From the NCBI RefSeq assembly GCF_009828835.1, contig NZ_WTTB01000002.1, positions 248,001 to 312,000 on the forward strand: DNA of 64,000 nucleotides, in the 5' to 3' direction. The notes beneath the pieces are model-generated. The model had not been told where the DNA came from. It made no database searches and saw only the letters and a program-made list of their open reading frames with translations. The position numbers were made by a program, and so were the translations under genes. Below, piece by piece: positions 17,966 to 26,818 of this stretch (its first letter is position 1; each line of letters starts with the position of its first letter). Source of the DNA: Erysipelothrix urinaevulpis (GTDB lineage: Bacteria > Bacillota_I > Bacilli_A > Erysipelotrichales > Erysipelotrichaceae).

Positions 17966-18975
17966 AAGGAATCCTCAATTAAACGTTGAATCAAGTCAGT
18001 ATAGTCTACGCCAACATTTTCCATCATTTTGGGATAACGAGAATTGGCGGTAAAACCTGGAATTGTATTAACTTCATTAAAATATATCTCATTATTTTTT
18101 GTGACAAAGAAATCAAGGCGTGAGAATTGATCACAATAAAGTGCATCAAATACTTTTGATCCCATTTCTTTAATTTCATCTAAAACAATTTTTGGGAAAA
18201 GCGATTCCTTTAGAGTTTCAGTATTGTGTGGGTGATATTTTTCTTGGAAATCAAAAACTTCACCACTCACATTCACTTGGTCAACCTCTGAGATGATGCG
18301 ACCTTCTTTTGTATCTAGAATTGACATTCCAACCTCAGTACCATCAATATACTCTTCGATTAAAACACGATCATCAAATTCAAGGGCAACGTTAATTGCT
18401 TTTTCTAAATCTTGTGCAGTCTTAACATAACTAACACCAAATGAACTTCCTTCACGACTGGGCTTCACGATACATGGATAAGCTATCAACGTATGATTAA
18501 CCTCTTTGAAGGATGAAATCAATTGATACTGGGCCATCGGAATTCCGGCATGCTCACAAATAATATGAGTATAGGCTTTATCCATACAAAGTGCTGATGA
18601 TAGAAGATTGCACCCTGTGAACGGAATGTGTGCTAAGGCTAGTAGTCCTTGAACATAGCCGCCTTCTCCTGTTTTCCCATGCAACATTAAAAATGCTCCG
18701 TCGATCGTCAATTTTTCATTTTTTTCTACATTATAAAAACCTGGACTTTGTTGATCAAAGCGAAGATAAAGTTCTTCATGATTTTCAAGTTTTAATGCCG
18801 TCATTTCATCAAGCGTATACAAGCCATGGTACCATTTTCCATCTTGGCCAATATAAATCAGCTGACAATTATAATCATCATGTGGAAAATTCTCATAAAC
18901 CGATGCTGCCGAAGCAACAGAAACATCGTGTTCACTATCCATCGATCCAAAAATTAATGCAATATTTTTTTTCAT
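17959..18975 (-). CDS. ddl: D-Ala-D-X ligase (Ddl, VanC/VanG-like features)
   Basis: ATP-grasp ligase joining D-Ala to a second D-residue for the peptidoglycan stem, 338 aa, cytoplasmic. The N-terminus is MKKNIALIFGSMDSEHDVS, with a Ser-Ser loop (EGSSFGVSYV) and the metal site NEVNTIPGFT. Two positions differ from ordinary Ddl and match VanC-type D-Ala-D-Ser ligases: Phe before the DFQEKY segment where Ddl has Tyr, and Arg in SRYP where Ddl has Met or Leu. LSSALCMDK and NTIPGFTANSRYPKMM also resemble VanG. It lies between murF and alr. Specificity for D-Ser or another residue is inference; the family itself is certain. Confidence 0.9.
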   Translation of the reverse strand: MKKNIALIFGSMDSEHDVSVASAASVYENFPHDDYNCQLIYIGQDGKWYHGLYTLDEMTALKLENHEELYLRFDQQSPGFYNVEKNEKLTIDGAFLMLHGKTGEGGYVQGLLALAHIPFTGCNLLSSALCMDKAYTHIICEHAGIPMAQYQLISSFKEVNHTLIAYPCIVKPSREGSSFGVSYVKTAQDLEKAINVALEFDDRVLIEEYIDGTEVGMSILDTKEGRIISEVDQVNVSGEVFDFQEKYHPHNTETLKESLFPKIVLDEIKEMGSKVFDALYCDQFSRLDFFVTKNNEIYFNEVNTIPGFTANSRYPKMMENVGVDYTDLIQRLIEDSLC

Positions 18976-18977
18976 AG

Positions 18978-20285
18978 TTAATCATCCTTCCTGACAAGGC
19001 GTTCAAGTGCATATGAACGTGATCCTTTAATTAGTATTAGTGCTTTTTCTTCAAATAAACATTGAACCTGGTGATCAAGTGATTCAAAATCATCAAACAC
19101 TTCGATATCATAAAAGTTTGATAATTTCTTAAACTCATCCCCAAGTGTATAAACTTTCGTTACTTTAGATTGTTTTAGTGCATCTAAAACTTGACGGTGT
19201 GCAGCATCGCTTTCAAATCCTAACTCAACCATCTCTGATAGGACACAATAACGAGGCCCTTCAAATGTATAAGCATCCATCAATTCAAGTGCATACAACG
19301 TACTTGATGGATTAGACTTGTATGCATCTAATATTAGCGTACTATTTTTATGTTGTAGAATCTCAGTGCGTAGCCCTGTCAGTTCAACATTGTTAAGACC
19401 TTCTTTTATTGTTTCTTCATCAATCCCCATGGCCAAACATAGCGCAATAACACCCGCAGCATTACTTGCTTGATGAGACCCCATTAAATTAGTTGAATAG
19501 AACTCATTATTTACACTAAATTCCACACCAAAGTTCCCTAGTTTTATGTCTTTTACAATAAAATCATTGGATTCATCGAATCCATACGACTTGAATTTTC
19601 GACCAATTCTTGATTTATAATGATCAAAGTCTCCTTGGTAATAAGCAAGGTTAGGATTCTGTATACTGTCAAAAATCTTAACCTTTTCGTCTGCGATATG
19701 ATCAATGTCTTTAAAATTGACCATGTGAGCAGGCGCCAATGAGGTTAAAAGTGCCCCATCAGCCTTCATGAGATTAACCATGTTGGAAACCTCTCCTGGC
19801 TTATCAAGACCAAATTCAAACACTCCATAATCATAGGAATCATCTAAATTAAATAAGTTTAGATAAGTGCCAATTTCTGTATTCTGATTTGAATGGGTTG
19901 CCCATGTTTTACCCTTTAACGATAAAATCGAATGAAGCATATCTTTCGTCGATGTCTTTCCATTACTTCCGGTAATGCCAATGACAAATAAATCTAATGT
20001 ATTACGATAGGAAGTTGCTATTTTATTTAATGCAATCAGTGTATCATCAACAACGATTTGCGGGAAATCTAAATCCATTTGATGATTAACTAACAACGCA
20101 CTGGCGCCATTTGAAATTGCCGTCTCAGCAAACAAATGACCATCTACTTTTTCTCCCACTAAACATACAAATAAATCATCTTTTTTCACGAGTCGTGAAT
20201 CAACAGCAACGCCGGTAATGCTCGTTTCAAGAATGGCTTTCCCTTGTGCCCAGTTTGCGATAATATCTAAGCTTGTTTTTCTCAT
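18978..20285 (-). CDS. murF: UDP-MurNAc-tripeptide--D-Ala-D-X ligase
   Basis: Adds the Ddl dipeptide to UDP-MurNAc-tripeptide in the cytoplasm, completing the stem pentapeptide. The 435-aa protein has an N-terminal MurF domain (SITGVAVDSRLVKKDDLFVC, residues 23-42), the ATP loop GITGSNGKTSTKDM (near residue 105), a central Mur ligase domain and the C-terminal domain (LILDAYKSNPSSTLYALE). The order murF-ddl-alr with 2-base and overlapping junctions groups the steps from D-amino-acid supply to pentapeptide. Its ATG overlaps the nth stop codon. Confidence 0.96.
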   Translation of the reverse strand: MRKTSLDIIANWAQGKAILETSITGVAVDSRLVKKDDLFVCLVGEKVDGHLFAETAISNGASALLVNHQMDLDFPQIVVDDTLIALNKIATSYRNTLDLFVIGITGSNGKTSTKDMLHSILSLKGKTWATHSNQNTEIGTYLNLFNLDDSYDYGVFEFGLDKPGEVSNMVNLMKADGALLTSLAPAHMVNFKDIDHIADEKVKIFDSIQNPNLAYYQGDFDHYKSRIGRKFKSYGFDESNDFIVKDIKLGNFGVEFSVNNEFYSTNLMGSHQASNAAGVIALCLAMGIDEETIKEGLNNVELTGLRTEILQHKNSTLILDAYKSNPSSTLYALELMDAYTFEGPRYCVLSEMVELGFESDAAHRQVLDALKQSKVTKVYTLGDEFKKLSNFYDIEVFDDFESLDHQVQCLFEEKALILIKGSRSYALERLVRKDD

Positions 20286-20911
20286 AATTGGTGTTTCTCC
20301 TTAAGTTCTTCCAACAATTTAAAGGCATCTTCGTTATTTCTTGCTGTCGAATGATAACGTCCAAACAATAGAAGTAAATGATGTGCTCGATGCCAATCTT
20401 CGCGTTTAATTTTACGCTGTAACTTTTGTTCAACTTGTAACACGGTATCATCAGGCTTTGCTAATTTTAAACGTTTTGCAACCCTTTCAACATGTGTGTC
20501 GACCGCAATTGCCGGGATTCCAAACCCTTCAGACAAGACAACATTCGCCGTCTTACGTCCAACACCACTTAATTTCATCAGCGATGTTCTAGTTTGAGGA
20601 ACTTCACCCTCAAAATCATCCATAATTTGTTGAGAACACTGTTTAATAAATTTAGCTTTGTTTCGATATAAACCAATCGTCTTTAAATAGTCTTCCAAAT
20701 CTTCAAGAGTAGCTTGCGCCATTAACTCAGGAGTTGGATAAGCGGAAAACAAATCTTTAGTGACTTTGTTGACAGCGATATCCGTTGTTTGAGCCGATAA
20801 AATTACGGCAATCAGCAATTCAAAAGGATTGTTGTAATCTAACTCAGAATGAGCACCAGGATATTCATGATTTAAAATCCATAATATTTCATCAACTTTC
20901 ACTGTTTTCAC
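20282..20911 (-). CDS. nth: Endonuclease III lacking the iron-sulfur cluster ligands
   Basis: Base-excision repair glycosylase/AP lyase for oxidised pyrimidines, 209 aa. The helix-hairpin-helix holds the catalytic Lys (LSGVGRKTANVVL) and the Asp follows in AIAVDTHVERVAKRL. Most Nth proteins end in a C-x6-C-x2-C-x5-C cluster loop; here the corresponding region reads LFGRYHSTARNNEDAF and has no cysteine at all, so no 4Fe-4S cluster can form. The reading frame runs on normally to its stop, so this is a natural variant and no frameshift is evident. It overlaps dnaD and murF by 4 bases each. The ypmB-dnaD-nth order is known in Bacillus. Confidence 0.92.
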   Translation of the reverse strand: MKTVKVDEILWILNHEYPGAHSELDYNNPFELLIAVILSAQTTDIAVNKVTKDLFSAYPTPELMAQATLEDLEDYLKTIGLYRNKAKFIKQCSQQIMDDFEGEVPQTRTSLMKLSGVGRKTANVVLSEGFGIPAIAVDTHVERVAKRLKLAKPDDTVLQVEQKLQRKIKREDWHRAHHLLLLFGRYHSTARNNEDAFKLLEELKEKHQL

Positions 20912-21405
20912 TTTCCTTCCTGACGTTTATTCACAAGTATTGCATTAATATAATTCATTGAAGCCTTTTGGTAAATCAGCGCCTGTCTTAAGGCATCAAT
21001 AATCTCTTCTTGAGTATATGTACTCAACCACTCATTCAACATAACCAATTCATTTTGTGACAAAAGTCGACCAAATTCAGATTCAAAAACTTCAAAAATA
21101 TCCTCATCGACATATTCATACATTAAACCATTAGAGAACAATGCATCTAGATTAAATGCAATTCGATCACGATCAGGTTTAACACTTAACACTTGACTTT
21201 GAACAAGCGATTGAATCGTCTCATCCACTTCAGAAAGTTCCAAATTACAACTCTTCGCAAAACTTGGTAAATCAATGACACGATTATGAGAATTATAATA
21301 ATCAATCATTAAAACAACAACCGTTTGTTTAGGACTTAATTCAAGTCCTCCTAAATTTTCTAAAACCCAATCTCTACGATTGACATAAGGTTTATTCCAC
21401 CACAT
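20908..21405 (-). CDS. dnaD: DnaD-family replication initiation protein (short)
   Basis: Primosomal protein that remodels DNA at origins and restart sites. The N-terminal winged-helix oligomerisation domain (around WVLENLGGLELSPKQTVVVL, residues 13-32) and the C-terminal DnaB2/DnaD helical domain (ESEFGRLLSQNELVML, then YINAILVN) are both visible. At 165 aa it is shorter than Bacillus DnaD (about 230), mainly because the linker and the tail are reduced. Its stop overlaps the nth start by 4 bases, and its start overlaps the ypmB stop. The gene order supports the call. Confidence 0.88.
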   Translation of the reverse strand: MWWNKPYVNRRDWVLENLGGLELSPKQTVVVLMIDYYNSHNRVIDLPSFAKSCNLELSEVDETIQSLVQSQVLSVKPDRDRIAFNLDALFSNGLMYEYVDEDIFEVFESEFGRLLSQNELVMLNEWLSTYTQEEIIDALRQALIYQKASMNYINAILVNKRQEGK

Positions 21406-21869
21406 TAAAAATCACTCCCTAAATGAAACACAACATCTAACGTATCTACATCTAAATACGTTTCAAATTTATTTCCTTTTAACACATAAACTAACGTATC
21501 CTCATAAACACCATAGGATATTTTTTCTTTACTAACACCTAACTTTTTAGCAGCTTCATAGGCTCGATCTATTTCATAGACATCATTTTCTTCAACCTTT
21601 GACAAATCTTTGTTAAACCAAACAATTTTGTGGCCATCTTCTGTTTTAACATTGGTTATATAGTAGACATCATCAAGAGAAAAACGACTCAATAAGCGAG
21701 CTTCATTATACCCTTCTTTTTTCATCATTGCTTCGATAAAGAGACGGTCTTCACGCTCATATGCACGTTTAGGTCCTCCGATAAAAATTACATATGACAG
21801 TAAAATCAAAAGCGATATGATTACAAATAGAATCAAGTTTTTAGATATCTGTTTAATATTAATATTCAT
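21405..21869 (-). CDS. ypmB: YpmB-like membrane-anchored protein (DUF5590)
   Basis: 154-aa protein with one N-terminal transmembrane helix (about residues 13-32, LILFVIISLLILLSYVIFIG) and an extracytoplasmic part made of two PepSY-like alpha-beta units, the second around RAYEAAKKLGVSKEKISYGV. Such proteins are found upstream of dnaD in Bacillus as ypmB; their function is unknown. It is the first gene of the ypmB-dnaD-nth-murF-ddl-alr run on the minus strand. No convincing promoter was found in the 80 bases upstream apart from an A/T-rich GGTAAAAT box. Confidence 0.75.
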   Translation of the reverse strand: MNINIKQISKNLILFVIISLLILLSYVIFIGGPKRAYEREDRLFIEAMMKKEGYNEARLLSRFSLDDVYYITNVKTEDGHKIVWFNKDLSKVEENDVYEIDRAYEAAKKLGVSKEKISYGVYEDTLVYVLKGNKFETYLDVDTLDVVFHLGSDF

Positions 21870-21938
21870 TACGACACCTCACTGTTTATTTTACCACATT
21901 TTATGAGTTCGGGGATGGTATTCCGCTAATATAGCATA

Positions 21939-21964
21939 AAAAAACTTCATCCGTAGATGAAGTT
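21939..21964 (-). terminator. Terminator after the membrane-anchored surface protein gene
   Basis: Perfect 9-bp stem AACTTCATC/GATGAAGTT (21943-21964) with a CGTA loop and a T run on the minus strand. Confidence 0.88.
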
Positions 21965-21974
21965 AATTAACGCC

Positions 21975-23510
21975 TTAGTGAAATTGTGATCGTGTCTTTT
22001 TCAAAACATACAAAAGAACAAAACAAATGATAAGTAACATCACAGATATCCCTGTTGCAATCAGTGCATACAATTGGAAATTCCCTGTTGTCGCCTGGTC
22101 AAATGATAACATCATAACTGTTGCTAAATCCTTTGAATCATTATTATTCAATAGATCAAACTCCCCATCATCCTTCGCAGCAAAAACAATTTCATTGACT
22201 TCTTTCTCTCCATCAGCTGAAACAGCCCATGAATCAAATACCGAAAGTTTTTCCTCTTCAACAAGTGTCCAAGATTTATAGGTTTTCTCAAACACTAAAC
22301 TCTTGTCCATGTCGATAATCGCTTTATCAATTTCATAATTTTTAGCGGTATACCCTTCACCACGAATTTTCTCAAATTTCATGTCATCAGACACTTCAGC
22401 CACAATCAATAATTTATCAGCAGCATTTTTGACTAAATCGACCTCAAATTGAACGTTGTTTTGTTCATCAATCGAAACCCATTTAGCATTATTTTGATCA
22501 TCAACCAGTAAAATAAGTTCTAGTTTATTCTTTTTAAACTTAACAGTTTCTACATCGCCAAGTTTAAACTTAACGGCTTCAAATCCATTCTCTTTCATAT
22601 ACTTATCTAATAAATCATCTTTATAGACCGTATATGCACTATCCTCTAATTTAAACTCAGCATCAATTTCATCATTTTTCTTAACCTCAAGGGTAATATC
22701 TTGACTAATATCACCTTGCTTTGCCTTAATTGGAATCTTTATGCTTTTTTCATCCTCTTTAAAGGTAAATTCTTTATCATACGTAAGTGTCACATCTTTT
22801 TCCAATTCCTTTAATTCAAGTGAGAATGAGTCAATCCGTTTAGGTAAAGTATAAGTATAGTCAAAAATACTTTTTTCTGACTTAATCGTTTCAATGACTT
22901 CATTTTTATTTCGATCAGACATTGATGTTATCTTCATTTCACTAAACAAAGGTGTATTTTTCTTTTCTTCTTTTTCAGCTTCCTCTTCAGCTTTTTTTAA
23001 TTCCTCAGCTTTTTCCGGATCATTTTTAGCATTTTGTTTCTCTTCTTCTTCCCTTTGGCCCCCCGAACTTGGTCCGCCTGTCCCTGGTTTTGTTGGTTTA
23101 GGGTCTGGATTTGGTTTCGGTTTTGGTGGTTGAACATTATCAGGGACATTTACCCGAAAATGGCTTGTAAATTCATCACTTTTGGTGCCATTACTTATTT
23201 TTCCTCTTAATGTTATTGTAGCCTCTCCTGGTTTATTTGCTCGAATATTAATTGTCGTAGATGAATTAAACGTTACTACATTTCCACCGTTATAATCTGA
23301 TCCTCCAGTGATTGAAACTACAGAATTATTAGAACTTGAGACAGTTCCTTGAATACCATAGTTCGAATCTGTAACATAAAACGTTACATTACCATTTGAG
23401 TTTATTTTTAGTGACGAAGTACCTTTTGCATTAACTGAAGCCGAAAACACGGTAAATACAGTGCTAATTAATAACACGAGAACTATAATTATTGATTTTG
23501 TTTTTTTCAT
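21975..23510 (-). CDS. Membrane-anchored surface protein with N-terminal beta-sandwich (possible cohesin-like) domain
   Basis: 511 aa. An N-terminal signal peptide (about residues 1-28) is followed by a roughly 100-residue beta-rich domain (NVTFYVTDSNYGIQGTVS to NKPGEATITLRG). This has the hydrophobic pattern of cohesin/Big-type domains. Next come a Pro/Lys linker (PPKPKPNPDPKPTKPG), a charged Glu/Lys segment, an Asp/Glu/Lys-rich middle of unknown fold, and a C-terminal transmembrane helix (about 482-504) with a short basic tail KKTRSQFH. It should therefore sit in the membrane and face outwards. It lies 8 bases after the dockerin protein gene, in the same operon, so it may be the tether for that enzyme. 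The cohesin assignment is tentative; there is no LPXTG motif. Confidence 0.65.
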   Translation of the reverse strand: MKKTKSIIIVLVLLISTVFTVFSASVNAKGTSSLKINSNGNVTFYVTDSNYGIQGTVSSSNNSVVSITGGSDYNGGNVVTFNSSTTINIRANKPGEATITLRGKISNGTKSDEFTSHFRVNVPDNVQPPKPKPNPDPKPTKPGTGGPSSGGQREEEEKQNAKNDPEKAEELKKAEEEAEKEEKKNTPLFSEMKITSMSDRNKNEVIETIKSEKSIFDYTYTLPKRIDSFSLELKELEKDVTLTYDKEFTFKEDEKSIKIPIKAKQGDISQDITLEVKKNDEIDAEFKLEDSAYTVYKDDLLDKYMKENGFEAVKFKLGDVETVKFKKNKLELILLVDDQNNAKWVSIDEQNNVQFEVDLVKNAADKLLIVAEVSDDMKFEKIRGEGYTAKNYEIDKAIIDMDKSLVFEKTYKSWTLVEEEKLSVFDSWAVSADGEKEVNEIVFAAKDDGEFDLLNNNDSKDLATVMMLSFDQATTGNFQLYALIATGISVMLLIICFVLLYVLKKTRSQFH

Positions 23511-23518
23511 AAGACTCC

Positions 23519-25816
23519 TTATCTATTTAGGTTAATTTTTCCTAACATATGGTTTTTAATTTGCATCAAATCAGATATATCAATCAAACCGTCCTCGTTT
23601 GTATCAGCGTTATTATAGTATTTTTTATCCAACAGTTTTTTTCCTAACATATGATTTTTCACTTGCATTAAATCAGTTATATCAATAACTTTATCACCAT
23701 TCACATCACCTTTAAGATGTTTATCGGGATCTGTTGGTATTTCTGGTTTAGTCTTGCTTACATAGTCTGCATGGACATACCCTACTTTGTTATTAGGAAG
23801 TTCTATTTCATACCAAGACGCATTGTATTTAATCGCCATAATTTTGTCACCATGATTTAATGTAGAAACAATGGCCGATGATGTATTGGCTTGCTCACGG
23901 ACATTTAAATAAGCAACATTATCTGGTAAATCAATGTAATGAACTGTTTTGTTTTCAACAGGTTTTCCTGGGTCTTTATCTGTTACACTTGCTTTTGGAA
24001 CATAACCGAAAAGCCCTTTGTAGGAGACTTTAACCCAACCGTTTGTTGAGTCCCAAGCATCAACCTTTGTTCCTTTTGGAATTGTCATTAAGGTTCGGCT
24101 GTTTGATTGCCATACTGACTTCATCGCTGTATTGGAACTTAGATAATACTGTTTTTTAGTGTTTGATGTTGAGACGCGTGGTGAATTTATTGTTCCTTTT
24201 TTCTGAGTACCACTATCAGCCTTTTTAAGTTGTGATGTTAAGATATAACCGAATTCTTTGGTTAAATCACCTTCAACATAGTTTGTATCAAAATCTAATA
24301 CTGCTTTTCCATTGAGGACAGATGTATAGAGATTTGTTTTTGTATAGTTACCAGATTTCCCTAGATTCACAATCATTTGTTTTGTTAATGGGGAACCTTC
24401 TGTTTTATACCATTCACTACTATTTGAAGCATTCTTATAAACCGGTGTTTTTGTGCGGTCTGGGGTCATATTGAGCTCGTAAGCGTTGTAATCTTTAAAC
24501 CCTAATAGTTTATCGGCAGAGTAGGCATGACCTGCTACTTTCTCCCCATAATAAGGATCTGATGCATACAGAACAGTAATTCCTGAATCTTTGTTTCCAA
24601 AACTTGGACCATAATGAAAACTAAATCCTGGTCGAGTATAGTTTTTCAAGTGGACACCAGCCTGTTCTGAAATTGAATCAAAGACACTATCATATTCCTT
24701 AGCATTATCAGGATTACTATCGACTGCACCGTAGCCAAATAGATTATTATATTTGTTTGCGATATTTGATTGTGCCCAGTCCGATTCATGAATGGCTTGA
24801 GCAAACAGTAGCAATGGATTAATACCGTATTTATCACCAGCATCTCTAAAGCTTTGTTCTTTATTTGTGATGGCTGTTGATGTCTTTCCATTGATACTCA
24901 TAACTTTATTAAAGTCATCGCCGTTATAATTAGAACGAGACTTAATGGGTAACCATTGGTAATAGGCATAAAATTCTTTACCCTTAGCGACTTCTTGTTT
25001 CAAATCAAGGTCTTTGTAGAAACGAATACCATCCGCAGAATAATACTTCCCTTCAGGTAGCCAGTCAGGTGCTAAAGCATAACGCAAACCACTGTGACCA
25101 AGTGAAGGATGTGTTCTTCGATAATGAAGACTTAATTCACGATAGCCATTGCTATCTTTTTGGACACGATATTCAACAGGCGATACGACCATTGAGTAAG
25201 GTTTTTCAGGATTACTGCCATAGTAAGTCTCATTTCCACCCATTCTAAACGAAACTTGCTTTTCAACATAAAGCATTGGAATAATATCACCTTTATCTGC
25301 TTCCATGTAACCTTCTTTACCAGCAAGTTCAATATGAAAAATCATTCGATTACTATAGATTTCTGTCCCGTAGTATTGCATAAGATAATGTGATGCAACA
25401 TACGTACTTCCGTTTGCTAATGCTTTATCACGATAATAATTCATCGTCACTCCATGATTTGACTTTGAACCCTTCCGATAAGGATAGGTTTGAACATATC
25501 CACGATCAGCTGCAACTATTTTTTCTGGACTTAAACTTTTCGTTGACTTTACAACATAGTTCGCTTCTTTTTTGCTTAATTCTTTCATTTTATTATTTGC
25601 AGTATTAAAATTAGTACTTGTTAATAAACTTGGTCCATACGTTATTTTTTTTGTACTTGCATTATAATTAAGTTTATGAACAGAGTAACTGGCTCCTTTG
25701 TCATCAACAAAAGCCGCAACATTACTTTTTCCAATCAATGTCCCTACCATTAGTGTCAAAGCAATAACAAAAAGGAAACTTGTCTTCGCTGCTTTTTTGA
25801 ATGTTATTTTATTCAA
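23519..25816 (-). CDS. Secreted glucosaminidase-type autolysin with SH3 repeats and C-terminal dockerin
   Basis: 765 aa. Signal peptide or anchor (about 12-33), an N-terminal region of unknown fold (40-340), a GH73-type N-acetylglucosaminidase domain (LLLFAQAIHESDWAQSNIA and YNNLFGYGA, about 345-460), two bacterial SH3 domains (about 555-620 and 630-690, ending GYVPKASV and GYVHADYVSK), and a type I dockerin (about 700-765). The dockerin has two calcium-loop repeats, GDVNGDKVIDITDLMQVK and ADTNEDGLIDISDLMQIK, with Asp/Asn at the ligand positions. The start is TTG 25816, 8 bases after AGAGG; no usable ATG exists. It probably cleaves peptidoglycan at the cell surface. Cohesin partner candidate: the next gene downstream. 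Confidence 0.88.
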   Translation of the reverse strand: MNKITFKKAAKTSFLFVIALTLMVGTLIGKSNVAAFVDDKGASYSVHKLNYNASTKKITYGPSLLTSTNFNTANNKMKELSKKEANYVVKSTKSLSPEKIVAADRGYVQTYPYRKGSKSNHGVTMNYYRDKALANGSTYVASHYLMQYYGTEIYSNRMIFHIELAGKEGYMEADKGDIIPMLYVEKQVSFRMGGNETYYGSNPEKPYSMVVSPVEYRVQKDSNGYRELSLHYRRTHPSLGHSGLRYALAPDWLPEGKYYSADGIRFYKDLDLKQEVAKGKEFYAYYQWLPIKSRSNYNGDDFNKVMSINGKTSTAITNKEQSFRDAGDKYGINPLLLFAQAIHESDWAQSNIANKYNNLFGYGAVDSNPDNAKEYDSVFDSISEQAGVHLKNYTRPGFSFHYGPSFGNKDSGITVLYASDPYYGEKVAGHAYSADKLLGFKDYNAYELNMTPDRTKTPVYKNASNSSEWYKTEGSPLTKQMIVNLGKSGNYTKTNLYTSVLNGKAVLDFDTNYVEGDLTKEFGYILTSQLKKADSGTQKKGTINSPRVSTSNTKKQYYLSSNTAMKSVWQSNSRTLMTIPKGTKVDAWDSTNGWVKVSYKGLFGYVPKASVTDKDPGKPVENKTVHYIDLPDNVAYLNVREQANTSSAIVSTLNHGDKIMAIKYNASWYEIELPNNKVGYVHADYVSKTKPEIPTDPDKHLKGDVNGDKVIDITDLMQVKNHMLGKKLLDKKYYNNADTNEDGLIDISDLMQIKNHMLGKINLNR

Positions 25817-25922
25817 ATGAATACCTCTTTTCCCAATAAAGTCATAGTATATATGAGTTAATTCTTTTGTGTTTGAAATAGTCTTAAAACTGATAGTTTA
25901 TGTCTAAATTGTACCTATAATC

Positions 25923-25951
25923 ATTATAAAGCATCAAATGGGCTTTGTAAA
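25923..25951 (-). promoter_or_regulatory. Promoter of the dockerin autolysin operon
   Basis: Minus-strand TTTACA (25946-25951), 17-base spacer and TATAAT (25923-25928). The leader to the TTG start is about 100 nt. Confidence 0.75.
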
Positions 25952-26073
25952 ACATTTACATTCTTCATTTGTATCTTTTTGGCGCTTTAAAAATAAAATA
26001 GTTTGAAAGTCGAATTAATACCTTTAATTTTAATTGGTTTATGGTATCATTAAAAAGATTGGAGTATAAAAAA

Positions 26074-26733
26074 ATGTCAAATATTAAAGAAACAGCAAAA
26101 CAAAAATTAAAATTATCTTTTGGCGAAGAAGTTGCGAATTCAACAAGCCATGGTCTCATGTCACTTTTAGCACTTTTCGCTTTACCATATGTCGCCGTCA
26201 AAGCCTACCTTAGTGGTGGAGTTTTACTATCAGCATCAAGTTCAATCTTTGTGATTTCTATTTTTATGATGTTTTTAGGTTCTACACTTTACCATGCAAT
26301 GGCCTTTGACACACAGCATAAATTTGTATTTAGAATTTTAGATCATATCTTTATTTATGTTGCAATTGCTGGCACCTATACGCCTATTGCTTTATATGCA
26401 ATTGGAGGTAAATTAGGATGGTTTATTGTCATTGTTCAGTGGTTAATGGTTCTATTTGGTATTCTTTATAAATCATTGTCACGAAAATCCATTCCGACAA
26501 TATCAGTCACAATCTATTTGGTTATGGGGTGGATGGCTGTATTGCTCATTCCAAGTCTAATTAAAAATACGAGCTCGCTTTTCTTGGCATTAATCGTCTT
26601 AGGTGGCGTGTTGTACAGCATTGGAACTTGGTTTTATATGCGACAAGAAAGACCTTATTATCATACTGTATGGCATTTATTTATTAATCTTGCCGCTACG
26701 GCTCATTTCATCGCCATTGTCTTTGTGATGTAG
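26074..26733 (+). CDS. Hemolysin III / PAQR family membrane protein
   Basis: 219 aa with seven hydrophobic helices. Family marks are present: an N-terminal HGLMSLLALFALP, GSTLYHAMAF with the first conserved His, the Asp-containing DHIFIYVAIAGTYTP, and the C-terminal WHLFINLAATAHF with two His. These His/Asp residues probably bind a metal, as in adiponectin-receptor-like proteins. The actual role in bacteria is poorly known; the hemolysin name comes from a Bacillus homologue. The start is ATG 26074, 9 bases after GGAG. It stands alone between two divergent or convergent units and has its own terminator. Confidence 0.9.
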   Translation: MSNIKETAKQKLKLSFGEEVANSTSHGLMSLLALFALPYVAVKAYLSGGVLLSASSSIFVISIFMMFLGSTLYHAMAFDTQHKFVFRILDHIFIYVAIAGTYTPIALYAIGGKLGWFIVIVQWLMVLFGILYKSLSRKSIPTISVTIYLVMGWMAVLLIPSLIKNTSSLFLALIVLGGVLYSIGTWFYMRQERPYYHTVWHLFINLAATAHFIAIVFVM

Positions 26734-26755
26734 ACCAAACATATACTTTCTTCTA

Positions 26756-26781
26756 AAAGTGCTGACTTTAGCACTTTTTTT
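26756..26781 (+). terminator. Terminator of the hemolysin III family gene
   Basis: Stem AAAGTGCT/AGCACTTT (26756-26763 and 26770-26777) followed by TTTT. Confidence 0.85.
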
Positions 26782-26784
26782 GTT

Positions 26785-26814
26785 TGAAAAAACACTGCGT
26801 TTTAAACGCAGTGT
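26785..26814 (-). terminator. Terminator of the salvage operon / deoR gene
   Basis: Near-perfect palindrome ACACTGCGTTT/AAACGCAGTGT (26792-26814) with a run of T on the minus strand, 4 bases after the regulator stop codon. Confidence 0.88.
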
Positions 26815-26818
26815 CAAT

